Assembly (NCBI GenBank): GCA_026786325.1
Contig: JAJAYH010000335.1
Coordinates: 1 to 8,732, forward strand
Length of the DNA: 8,732 bases
Reading direction: 5' to 3'
Source: Alkalinema sp. CAN_BIN05
GTDB taxonomy: Bacteria > Cyanobacteriota > Cyanobacteriia > Leptolyngbyales > Leptolyngbyaceae
Shown: in pieces, positions 1 through 6,562 of the stretch
Layout: every line of letters starts with the position of its first letter
Position numbering within the stretch: position 1 is the first letter of the stretch
Translations under genes and position numbers: made by a program
Notes under the pieces: model-generated
Databases searched by the model: none
The model's input: the letters and a program-made list of their open reading frames with translations, nothing else
Told to the model about the DNA's origin: nothing

Positions 1-920
1 CCGATGTACTGGGTGCCGTTGCAGATTCCTTCAACTTAACCATTCAAAATCTCCGTGAAATTGTCCAACAGGTGAAGCTTGCCACTCGTCAGGTGAGTAA
101 AGGATCCACCGAGAACGAAATGTTTGCTCGCGGCCTTTCGTCTGATGCTCTGCGTCAAGCGGAAGAGTTGGCCGTGACGTTAAATTCGGTTCAAATGATG
201 ACCGAATCCATTAATCGGGTGGCCAACAGTGCTCGCGAGGCGGAGGACGTGGCCAAACAGGCGACAGCGACGGCTCAGAAGGGCGGAGAAGCGGTTGAAC
301 GCACGGTGGCAGGGATTCTTGAAATCCGTGAAACCGTTGCAGAAACCACCCGTAAGGTGAAGCGATTGGCTGAGTCTTCTCAGGAGATTTCCAAGATTGT
401 CGCCTTGATTTCTCAGATTGCTTCTCGGACCAACTTGTTGGCCTTGAACGCTAGTATCGAAGCCGCCCGTGCAGGTGAAGCCGGACGTGGGTTTGCTATT
501 GTGGCAGATGAAGTTCGACAGTTGGCCGATCGGGCTGCCAAAGCATCCAAAGAAATCGAGCAGATTGTCTTGCAGATTCAAAGTGAAACTGGATCTGTAA
601 TGGTTGCTATGGAAGAAGGGACGCAGCAGGTGATTGAGGGGACTCGGTTGGCCGAACAAGCCAAACGAAGTCTTGATGACATTATTCAGGTGTCCAATCG
701 GATTAATACCTTGGTGCAATCCATCACCTCGGATACAGTTGAGCAAACCGAAACCTCGCGTGCAGTGACCCAAGTCATGCAGTCCGTTGAATTGACGGCC
801 CAAGAGACCTCTCAAGAAGCTCAGCGCGTGTCGGCATCCCTCCAAAATCTGGTAGGAGTTGCCCGTGATTTGCTGACCTCTGTGGAGCGTTTCCGAGTAG
901 ATGCCGTCGATCGGAATTAG
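1..920 (+). CDS. Methyl-accepting chemotaxis protein (PilJ/PixJ-like), 3' part only
   Basis: This is the C-terminal part of a chemoreceptor whose start lies before the window; the frame is open from base 3 and ends at TAG 918-920. The first ~25 visible residues (DVLGAVADSFNLTIQNLREI) look like the second helix of a HAMP domain. The rest is the cytoplasmic antiparallel coiled coil. The hairpin tip that contacts CheA and CheW is clear at about bases 410-530: SRTNLLALNASIEAARAGEA, then GRGFAIVADEVRQLADR. The Gln/Glu/Ala-rich heptads on both arms are where adaptation methylation normally occurs. There is no C-terminal CheR-tethering pentapeptide; the protein ends RVDAVDRN. The sensory part is missing, so light, chemical or surface sensing cannot be decided. 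It lies 263 bases before a CheA of the type usually paired with such receptors, so the two very likely act together. Family assignment is firm; the ligand is unknown. Confidence 0.96.
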   Translation, partial: DVLGAVADSFNLTIQNLREIVQQVKLATRQVSKGSTENEMFARGLSSDALRQAEELAVTLNSVQMMTESINRVANSAREAEDVAKQATATAQKGGEAVERTVAGILEIRETVAETTRKVKRLAESSQEISKIVALISQIASRTNLLALNASIEAARAGEAGRGFAIVADEVRQLADRAAKASKEIEQIVLQIQSETGSVMVAMEEGTQQVIEGTRLAEQAKRSLDDIIQVSNRINTLVQSITSDTVEQTETSRAVTQVMQSVELTAQETSQEAQRVSASLQNLVGVARDLLTSVERFRVDAVDRN

Positions 921-983
921 AAGTCTTGCACTTGAACTGTGATGGGTTTGATTCGTTCGATCGTCATAGAGTTGTGAGATTTT

Positions 984-997
984 CTTCCGTTCGGAAG
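984..997 (+). terminator. Short hairpin after the MCP gene
   Basis: CTTCCG and CGGAAG form a 6-bp inverted repeat around TT, 64 bases past the MCP stop. With a 4-nt loop the real stem is only 5 bp. Only a short T stretch follows, so terminator activity is doubtful. Confidence 0.2.
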
Positions 998-1002
998 GGT
1001 TT

Positions 1003-1057
1003 GCGATACATTGGCAATACATTAGCAATAGATTGGCAATCTATTGGCGATACAGAG
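1003..1057. repeat. Five tandem 11-bp repeats upstream of the CheA gene
   Basis: Five consecutive 11-bp units begin at 1003, 1014, 1025, 1036 and 1047. All start GCRAT and most end TTG; the approximate consensus is GCAATACATTG. Units 3 and 4 also form a dyad, CAATAGATT (1026-1034) and AATCTATTG (1038-1046), with a 3-base spacer. A period of 11 bp places each copy on about the same face of the helix, which would suit cooperative binding by a regulator. That role is inferred; simple repeat expansion in non-coding DNA is the alternative. Confidence 0.6.
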
Positions 1058-1070
1058 GGAGTAGATTCAC

Positions 1071-1110
1071 AGCAAAAGCGAATTCATGCTTTTGCTTAGA
1101 GTTTATTTTT
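1071..1110 (+). terminator. Rho-independent-terminator-like hairpin between MCP and CheA genes
   Basis: AGCAAAAGC (1071-1079) and GCTTTTGCT (1088-1096) are a perfect 9-bp inverted repeat with an 8-base loop. A T-rich tail follows, including TTTATTTTT (1102-1110). The stem has only four G-C pairs, so it may be a partial terminator that lowers read-through into the kinase gene. Confidence 0.45.
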
Positions 1111-1122
1111 GTTAGGTTCTTT

Positions 1123-1154
1123 AGGTTTGCTTCGATTTTTGACCAAACCTTTTT
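1123..1154 (+). terminator. Second hairpin plus T5 just before the CheA ribosome site
   Basis: AGGTTTG (1123-1129) and CAAACCT (1144-1150) form a 7-bp stem with a 14-base loop, running directly into TTTTT (1150-1154). It lies 18 bases before the ribosome binding site of the kinase gene. It could act with the preceding hairpin as a leader attenuator. A stem of 7 bp with three G-C pairs is weak. Confidence 0.3.
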
Positions 1155-1171
1155 AAGCGTGATTAACAGAC

Positions 1172-1176
1172 AGGGA
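1172..1176 (+). promoter_or_regulatory. Ribosome binding site of the CheA gene
   Basis: AGGGA lies 7 bases before the ATG at 1184 and supports that start. The upstream TTGACC (1139-1144) resembles a -35 box, but no convincing -10 follows at 16-18 bases, so no promoter is called. Confidence 0.6.
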
Positions 1177-1183
1177 TAAACCT

Positions 1184-4100
1184 ATGCAGCCGGAACAACA
1201 ACAGCGAATCATGGGCTACTTTATTGAGGAGGCAAAGGAGCACCTCAATACAATTGAGCAGGGATTGTTGAATCTGCAAGGAACCCTCGACGATTCTGAG
1301 ATGGCCAACGAACTCTTTCGGGCCGCCCATTCAGTTAAAGGGGGGGCGGCGATGTTGGGGCTTGCGGGCATTCAGCAGACTTCTCATAAGTTAGAAGACT
1401 ATTTTAAAATACTCAAAGAGACTCCGAGTATTCGGGTCGATCAAAAGCTGGAAACTCTTCTTCTTCAAGTTTTTGATACCCTTAATGGTCTTTTAGAACA
1501 GCTCCAGACTCCATTTGGTTTGAGGGAACAGGATAATCAGTCTGCTTTGCGTGACGTGAATCCCGTTTTTATTGAAGTGGATCAACATCTACAGGCGATG
1601 GTGGCATCGGCTGATCCCGCATCGGTTGGCCGATCGATGTCTGTGTCATCTCGTGCATTAGTATTCCAAGAGCAAGTCCCAGCTAAATTGCGAGAAATGC
1701 TCGATCTCTTCAAGCAAATCGATACAAATCCATCCCTACGATCGAATCTCCAGCGTGTTTGTGCGGATTTGCGAGGGTTCGGGGAGACATTTGCCTTAAC
1801 CAATTGGATTGCACTTTTGGAGTTGATAGAACGAGCGGTGCTGAATCCTGAGAATTCCGGTCGAGTTTTAGCGGGAATCACGCTGAAGGATTTGAAGCAG
1901 GCGCAGGTGCAGATTTTGTCAGATCAAGATAGTGCGATCGCGGCAAGTGACGCATTAGTCTCATTAGCCCCGCTTTCGGCAGAACCGCTTGTAAGCGATG
2001 ATGATGATGATTTCTCAAGTCTCTTTGATGGTAATGATTTAGAATTCGATCTTGGCTTTGACTCGAATAGGTCAGGTTTATTGGATCTGGGTTTGCTTGA
2101 ATCCGGTGACTTTGATTTGTTCGCAGATACAGACCTCTCGGCGGCATCTAGTATTGATGGTTTGGAGCTAGATGGTTTGGAGCTAGATGGTTTGGAGCTA
2201 AACGGTTTAGAGCTAGCTGATTTGGATCTAGCTGATTTGGATCTAGCTACAGGTGATTTGAATGAAAGTTCAGATACATCAGACAATCTGGGGGGCGATT
2301 TGGAGACCTTGGACGATTTTCAGGGATTGAGTGCTCTTGATGAATTGGACTTTGGGGATTTGCAAGCCGATGGTTTGGGGTTAGGGATTTTAGAGGCTGA
2401 GCAAAATGAATTAGAAACTTCCTTTCAAGTGGTTTCTGCTACTGAGGCATCCTTTGAAAATCTCATGATGTTTGAAAATTCTGGACCTGAAATGGGACTG
2501 GCTGAACTGAATAGTTTGGCTGACTTGTTTGAAGGTGAGGTGCCGGATCTGTCTTCGACTTGGCAAGTTGAAGAGGAGATAGGCGATTCGACCGAATTGT
2601 CTTTGGATGATTTGGGATTGCAGGCAGATTTTCGTTCCGATCGGACCTTGAATTCAGATGCCATGTCTGACGATGCGCTGGATGATTTGTTTGGTAGCGC
2701 GTTGCTAGATGATGCCCCCACGTCGTTCGATTTTGATTTGGATCAAGATGATTCTTCGCCATTTAGTGATTTAGGTGAGTTGTTTGGCCGATTAGATGAG
2801 GTAGATATAACGCTTAATGCGTCTTTGGATGCTGGACAGGAGCCTCTAGAAGAGCTGGAAATTGAAGGCTTTAAGTTTGATCAAGATGATGATAATAACT
2901 TTAGCAGTCTGTTTATAGATGGAGACTCGGATCTTGCTTCCTCGACATCTGCCGTGAGTGATTTAGCTGGAATGGATTCGTTGTTTGGCGATGTTTCTTA
3001 CGATTTAGATGTCCCTATTGCTGCTGTCTTAGATACGGTGGGTTTGAATGGCAATGATTTCAGTGGCTTGGAAGATAGTCCGACGTTGCTGGATCTGACG
3101 GATCCCGATGTGGAGAGTGATATTTTCTTGGGAACGGACGAACTGTTATTGTTGGATTCTCTGGAGAGTGAAACAGAGATACCGTTTGATCCAAATCTAA
3201 ATTTTGGATCTATTGATGATCCAGATAATGATTGGATATTGCCTGGGACTGAACTAGAGAATTTGATGGGTTCTGATTTAGATTTAGGTTCTGATTTAGA
3301 TTTAGGTTCTGATTTAGATTTAGGTTCTGATTTAGATTTAGGTTCTGATTTAGATTTAGGTTCTGAATTTAGTGATTTATTAGATAGTAATTTATTAGAT
3401 AGTGATTTTGACTTTGGAGAAGGCTTAGTCTTAGCTAATTCCTCATCTGATGTATTAGCTTTTGATGATTTGTTCGATGAAGATGTTTCCTTGGATGTGT
3501 TGGATTTTGAAATAGTTGAAACTTCTGAATTAGATTTAGAGATGTCTGACAGTGATGTTTGGGGCGATGTGCAACCATCCTCTACTGACGCTGGGGACTT
3601 GAATGATCTGTTGGGAATGGCCGCAATGGGTGTTGCTGGTGTCGGTGCAATGGGTGTTGTAAGTGCAATGGGTGTTGTAAGTGCAATGGGTGTTGTAAGT
3701 GTGCAAACTCCGACTTCAACGGGATCTGATCTTGCATTCGATACTATGAGTTCTGATGATGTCTGGGACGACGATCTCTGGGCAGATTTGCCCTTAGAAA
3801 TCCCTACTAGTGATGTGGGTTTTGGTTCAATTGAGGTAGAAGATTTAGCTGAATCTGATGATCTCCTGGAATTAGATCTGATGGATCTCGGAGAGATTGG
3901 CGTAGATGACATAAATCTGGATGACATGAATCTGGATACTCTTGATTTAGATGCGATGAGCTTGGAATCTACTGATGTAGATCAGATGAGCTTAGGTGAG
4001 ATAGATTTGGGTGAAATGAGCTTGGATGACATGGATCTAGGCGAAATAAGCTTGGATGATGAATTTGATTCGATGTCTCTTGACTCTACTGATGATATTT

Positions 4101-6484
4101 GGGGTGGAACCGATAACGATTTGGGATCTGATTTCGATGATCTTGATTCGCTCTTGGGGGCCTCGGATGATGCGATCGGGGCAGAGTCTATTGGATTTGA
4201 AGAATCTCAGGATAACCTCGCGGCTGATGATGGCTCATTCTCTGACCTTGATGATCTTTTATCCTTCGATCAATCGTCCTCATCCGGTCTAGACTTTGCC
4301 GGAATTGATGATTTTTCTGGAGTCGCTGTCTTCGGGACTGGGCTTGTGGCCGGGGGCGCGATCGCAGCCAATGTATTTGGGTCTCAGTTTGATGATGATC
4401 CCGAATTTGATGATCTTGAGAGGCTCCTTGAAGACCGAGACCTAGGCAGTGGTAGTGCGCTGATTGTTCCGGGTGCTACTCGTCAGGTTAGTGCTGCTCG
4501 TCGTCCTACCGCCGCCCCCCCGAGTAAAGGCCTTGGCGAACAAACCATGCGGGTTCCGGTCAAACATCTAGACAATCTGAGCAATCTTGTTGGTGAATTG
4601 GTCGTTAACCGAAATAGTCTTGAGCAAGATCAAGAACGGATGCGTCAGTCGCTGGACAATTTGCTTTATCAAGTGCAGCAACTCAGCGATGTCGGCCAAC
4701 GAATGCAGGACTTGTACGAACGATCGCTTCTTGAAAGTTCCCTTATTGCCAGCCGTCAAAGCTATCGAATGGCCAGCAGTGCGCCTCGTATGATCGTTGA
4801 ACTTGAGAAAACTAACAACGTTGAATATGATCCGTTGGAAATGGATCGTTTTACGGGCTTCCATTCGCTTTCTCAAGAAATGATCGAATTGATTGTCCGA
4901 GTGAGGGAATCTGCGTCAGATATTGAATTTATTGTTGACGAAACTGACCAAGTGACCCGGACGTTCCGTCAAGTCACGACGCAGCTTCAAGAAGGACTGA
5001 CCCGATCGCGCATGGTGCCCTTTGCCCAAACTGCCGATCGGATGCCTCGTGCGGTAAGAGATATTGCCATGAAATGTGGTAAACAAGCGGAATTGGTGAT
5101 TGAGGGTCGTGAAACGCCTATTGATAAAATGCTCCTAGAGCATCTATATAATCCAATGACCCACTTGGTCAACAACGCGATTACCCACGGAATTGAGACT
5201 CCAGAAGAGCGCCGCCGTGCCGGGAAATCTGATACTGGGCGCATCACCATTCGGGCCTTCTATCAAGGGAACCAAACTGTTATTTCTGTGTCTGATGATG
5301 GCGCGGGCATTGACATCGAACGGGTTAAGGTCAAAGCTATCCAAAAAGGCTTAATTAGTGCCGCAGAATCTCAAACCATGAGTCGTTTGGATGTGTATGA
5401 TTTACTCTTCCATCCCGGCTTCTCGACTCGTGACCAAGCCGATGACTTCGCGGGTCGGGGCGTAGGTATGGATGTGGTCCGCACCAGTTTGAGCGAAATT
5501 CGTGGATCTGTCACCACCGATTCCATCCTCAATCGCGGCACGACCTTCACTATTCGCCTACCCTTGACGTTGAGTATTTCCAAAGCCTTATGTTGTGTCA
5601 GCGATCGTGCCCGTATCGCCTTCCCGATGGATGGTGTGGAAGACATGCTAGACATGCCAAAAGATCGCCTATTGATTAATGCTGAAGGTCAACCTTACAT
5701 TCGTTGGCGCGATTCTGAGTTGGTGCTGCGTCCACTCACCGAACTCCTCGCCCACAATCGTCACCTCGGACGAGGCAATGTCTACGGTGGCAACCAGGAA
5801 GAAGACGTGATTTCAGTCGTTGTCCTGCGGAGTGCGGGTAACTACCTGGCCTTACAAGTCGATCAGGTGATTGGTGAACAGGAAATCGTAATTAAGCAAC
5901 TTGAAGGCCCAGTGCCTAAGCCTGTCGGGATTGCCGGGGCCACGGTTCTGGGGGATGGTCGAATTATGCCGATCGCCGATGTGCTTGAGCTGATTGATCT
6001 TTCCATGGGCCATATCCGACGGGATGCGGGCAGCATGTGGGACCAAAATTCGCCGCCACCTCAGGAAATACAGCTTGCCAAGACCGAACCTACGGTTCTT
6101 ATTGTGGACGATTCCATTACGGTTCGCGAATTGCTATCTATGACCTTTAATAAAGTTGGCTATCGAGTTGAGCAAGCCCGCGATGGTCAGGAAGCCTGGG
6201 AAAAACTACGGGCTGGACTTCCCTGCGATATTGTCTTCTGTGACATTGAAATGCCTCGTATGGACGGCCTCGAACTGCTCTCACGGATTCAGAAAGATCC
6301 CGTGCTCAAGGCTCTCCCAATCGCAATGTTGACCTCACGCGGTGCCGATCGTCACCGTCAGATGGCTTCATCTCTTGGGGCGAGCGGGTATTTCACCAAG
6401 CCTTATCTAGAAGAAGCCTTGCTCGATGCCGCAGCTCGAATGTTGAAAGGGGAAAGGCTTTTGGCGAACGATCGATCGGAGTAG
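1184..6484 (+). CDS. CheA-type hybrid histidine kinase (Hpt - acidic linker - kinase - CheW - receiver)
   Basis: This cytoplasmic kinase would take signals from chemoreceptors and drive a phosphorelay controlling motility, probably type IV pilus twitching or phototaxis. Residues 1-110 are an Hpt domain with phosphorylatable His49 (AAHSVKGGAAMLG). Residues ~160-250 are a second helical domain without that motif. Residues ~255-1105 are an Asp/Leu/Ser-rich acidic linker. Residues ~1122-1290 are the dimerisation region (MRVPVKHLDNLSNLVGELVV). The ATPase follows, with N-box HLVNNAITHGIE (1327-1338), G1 DDGAG (1371-1375) and G2 GRGVGM (1424-1429). The CheW-like domain spans ~1466-1610. The receiver spans ~1637-1757, with D1642/D1643, phospho-acceptor D1687, T1717 and K1739 all present, so both kinase and receiver look functional. 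The layout matches cyanobacterial PixL/PilL/HmpE proteins; which one cannot be told without the rest of the cluster. At 1766 residues it is unusually long because of the linker. The ATG is supported by an AGGGA site. Confidence 0.97.
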   Translation: MQPEQQQRIMGYFIEEAKEHLNTIEQGLLNLQGTLDDSEMANELFRAAHSVKGGAAMLGLAGIQQTSHKLEDYFKILKETPSIRVDQKLETLLLQVFDTLNGLLEQLQTPFGLREQDNQSALRDVNPVFIEVDQHLQAMVASADPASVGRSMSVSSRALVFQEQVPAKLREMLDLFKQIDTNPSLRSNLQRVCADLRGFGETFALTNWIALLELIERAVLNPENSGRVLAGITLKDLKQAQVQILSDQDSAIAASDALVSLAPLSAEPLVSDDDDDFSSLFDGNDLEFDLGFDSNRSGLLDLGLLESGDFDLFADTDLSAASSIDGLELDGLELDGLELNGLELADLDLADLDLATGDLNESSDTSDNLGGDLETLDDFQGLSALDELDFGDLQADGLGLGILEAEQNELETSFQVVSATEASFENLMMFENSGPEMGLAELNSLADLFEGEVPDLSSTWQVEEEIGDSTELSLDDLGLQADFRSDRTLNSDAMSDDALDDLFGSALLDDAPTSFDFDLDQDDSSPFSDLGELFGRLDEVDITLNASLDAGQEPLEELEIEGFKFDQDDDNNFSSLFIDGDSDLASSTSAVSDLAGMDSLFGDVSYDLDVPIAAVLDTVGLNGNDFSGLEDSPTLLDLTDPDVESDIFLGTDELLLLDSLESETEIPFDPNLNFGSIDDPDNDWILPGTELENLMGSDLDLGSDLDLGSDLDLGSDLDLGSDLDLGSEFSDLLDSNLLDSDFDFGEGLVLANSSSDVLAFDDLFDEDVSLDVLDFEIVETSELDLEMSDSDVWGDVQPSSTDAGDLNDLLGMAAMGVAGVGAMGVVSAMGVVSAMGVVSVQTPTSTGSDLAFDTMSSDDVWDDDLWADLPLEIPTSDVGFGSIEVEDLAESDDLLELDLMDLGEIGVDDINLDDMNLDTLDLDAMSLESTDVDQMSLGEIDLGEMSLDDMDLGEISLDDEFDSMSLDSTDDIWGGTDNDLGSDFDDLDSLLGASDDAIGAESIGFEESQDNLAADDGSFSDLDDLLSFDQSSSSGLDFAGIDDFSGVAVFGTGLVAGGAIAANVFGSQFDDDPEFDDLERLLEDRDLGSGSALIVPGATRQVSAARRPTAAPPSKGLGEQTMRVPVKHLDNLSNLVGELVVNRNSLEQDQERMRQSLDNLLYQVQQLSDVGQRMQDLYERSLLESSLIASRQSYRMASSAPRMIVELEKTNNVEYDPLEMDRFTGFHSLSQEMIELIVRVRESASDIEFIVDETDQVTRTFRQVTTQLQEGLTRSRMVPFAQTADRMPRAVRDIAMKCGKQAELVIEGRETPIDKMLLEHLYNPMTHLVNNAITHGIETPEERRRAGKSDTGRITIRAFYQGNQTVISVSDDGAGIDIERVKVKAIQKGLISAAESQTMSRLDVYDLLFHPGFSTRDQADDFAGRGVGMDVVRTSLSEIRGSVTTDSILNRGTTFTIRLPLTLSISKALCCVSDRARIAFPMDGVEDMLDMPKDRLLINAEGQPYIRWRDSELVLRPLTELLAHNRHLGRGNVYGGNQEEDVISVVVLRSAGNYLALQVDQVIGEQEIVIKQLEGPVPKPVGIAGATVLGDGRIMPIADVLELIDLSMGHIRRDAGSMWDQNSPPPQEIQLAKTEPTVLIVDDSITVRELLSMTFNKVGYRVEQARDGQEAWEKLRAGLPCDIVFCDIEMPRMDGLELLSRIQKDPVLKALPIAMLTSRGADRHRQMASSLGASGYFTKPYLEEALLDAAARMLKGERLLANDRSE
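2156..2245 (+). repeat. Six 15-bp in-frame repeats in the CheA linker
   Basis: Three identical units of gatggtttggagcta (from 2156, 2171 and 2186) are followed by a variant (2201) and two copies of gctgatttggatcta (2216, 2231). They encode residues 325-354 as DGLEL x3, NGLEL and ADLDL x2. The 5-residue period and ADLDL units resemble pentapeptide repeats, but the tract is short and very acidic. Confidence 0.9.
3269..3358 (+). repeat. Five perfect 18-bp repeats (GSDLDL) in the CheA linker
   Basis: The unit ggttctgatttagattta occurs five times without a mismatch, then decays into GSEFSDLLDSNLLDSD. It encodes residues 696-725. Third-position identity in every copy points to recent slippage or unequal-crossover expansion rather than selection on protein alone. 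The tract uses TTA for every leucine, unlike the CTG/CTC/TTG mix in the kinase domains. Confidence 0.95.
3623..3700 (+). repeat. Three perfect 18-bp repeats (AMGVVS) after one variant unit
   Basis: A 24-bp variant (AMGVAGVG, 3623-3646) precedes three identical units of gcaatgggtgttgtaagt (3647, 3665, 3683). They encode residues 814-839. The result is a hydrophobic Ala/Met/Gly/Val stretch of nearly 30 residues, counting the preceding LLGMA, inside an otherwise acidic linker. Confidence 0.92.
3914..4087 (+). repeat. Degenerate 5-residue repeats in the CheA linker
   Basis: Residues 911-968 follow a 5-residue period with Leu at position 2 and mostly Met, Ile or Leu at position 5, for example NLDDM, NLDTL, DLDAM, SLGEI, DLGEM, SLDDM and DLGEI. 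The DNA copies are diverged, with recurring gatgac and atgagcttg, so this tract looks older than the perfect 18-bp repeats. A pentapeptide-type beta-helix is one possible fold, but the units are more acidic than usual for that family. Confidence 0.65.
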
Positions 6485-6562
6485 GAATCTAATTCATTAA
6501 TCAATAAAACAGTAAAAAGAGACAAAACTCGGGAATGCTACGGAAAGCAGAATTTCTGACCT

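Noticed and set aside
180..1028. 282-residue open frame on the - strand
   Set aside because: It lies opposite the receptor coding sequence, whose frame is unmistakable; the composition (Gly, Leu, His, Asn) is typical of antisense shadow.
1339..1347. G7 run in the Hpt codons (also a C7 run near 4515-4521) as a programmed frameshift site
   Set aside because: The frame is continuous through both runs and no alternative-frame product of interest follows; at most these are places to check base-calling.
3269..3700. Possible CRISPR-like or other non-coding repeat array
   Set aside because: The repeats are in frame, 18 bp long with no spacers, and continue the kinase reading frame.
2998..3927. 309-residue Ser/Lys-rich open frame on the - strand
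   Set aside because: It is the antisense of the Asp/Leu/Ser repeat linker; its SKSEPK repeats simply mirror the GSDLDL repeats and no independent start signal or domain is seen.
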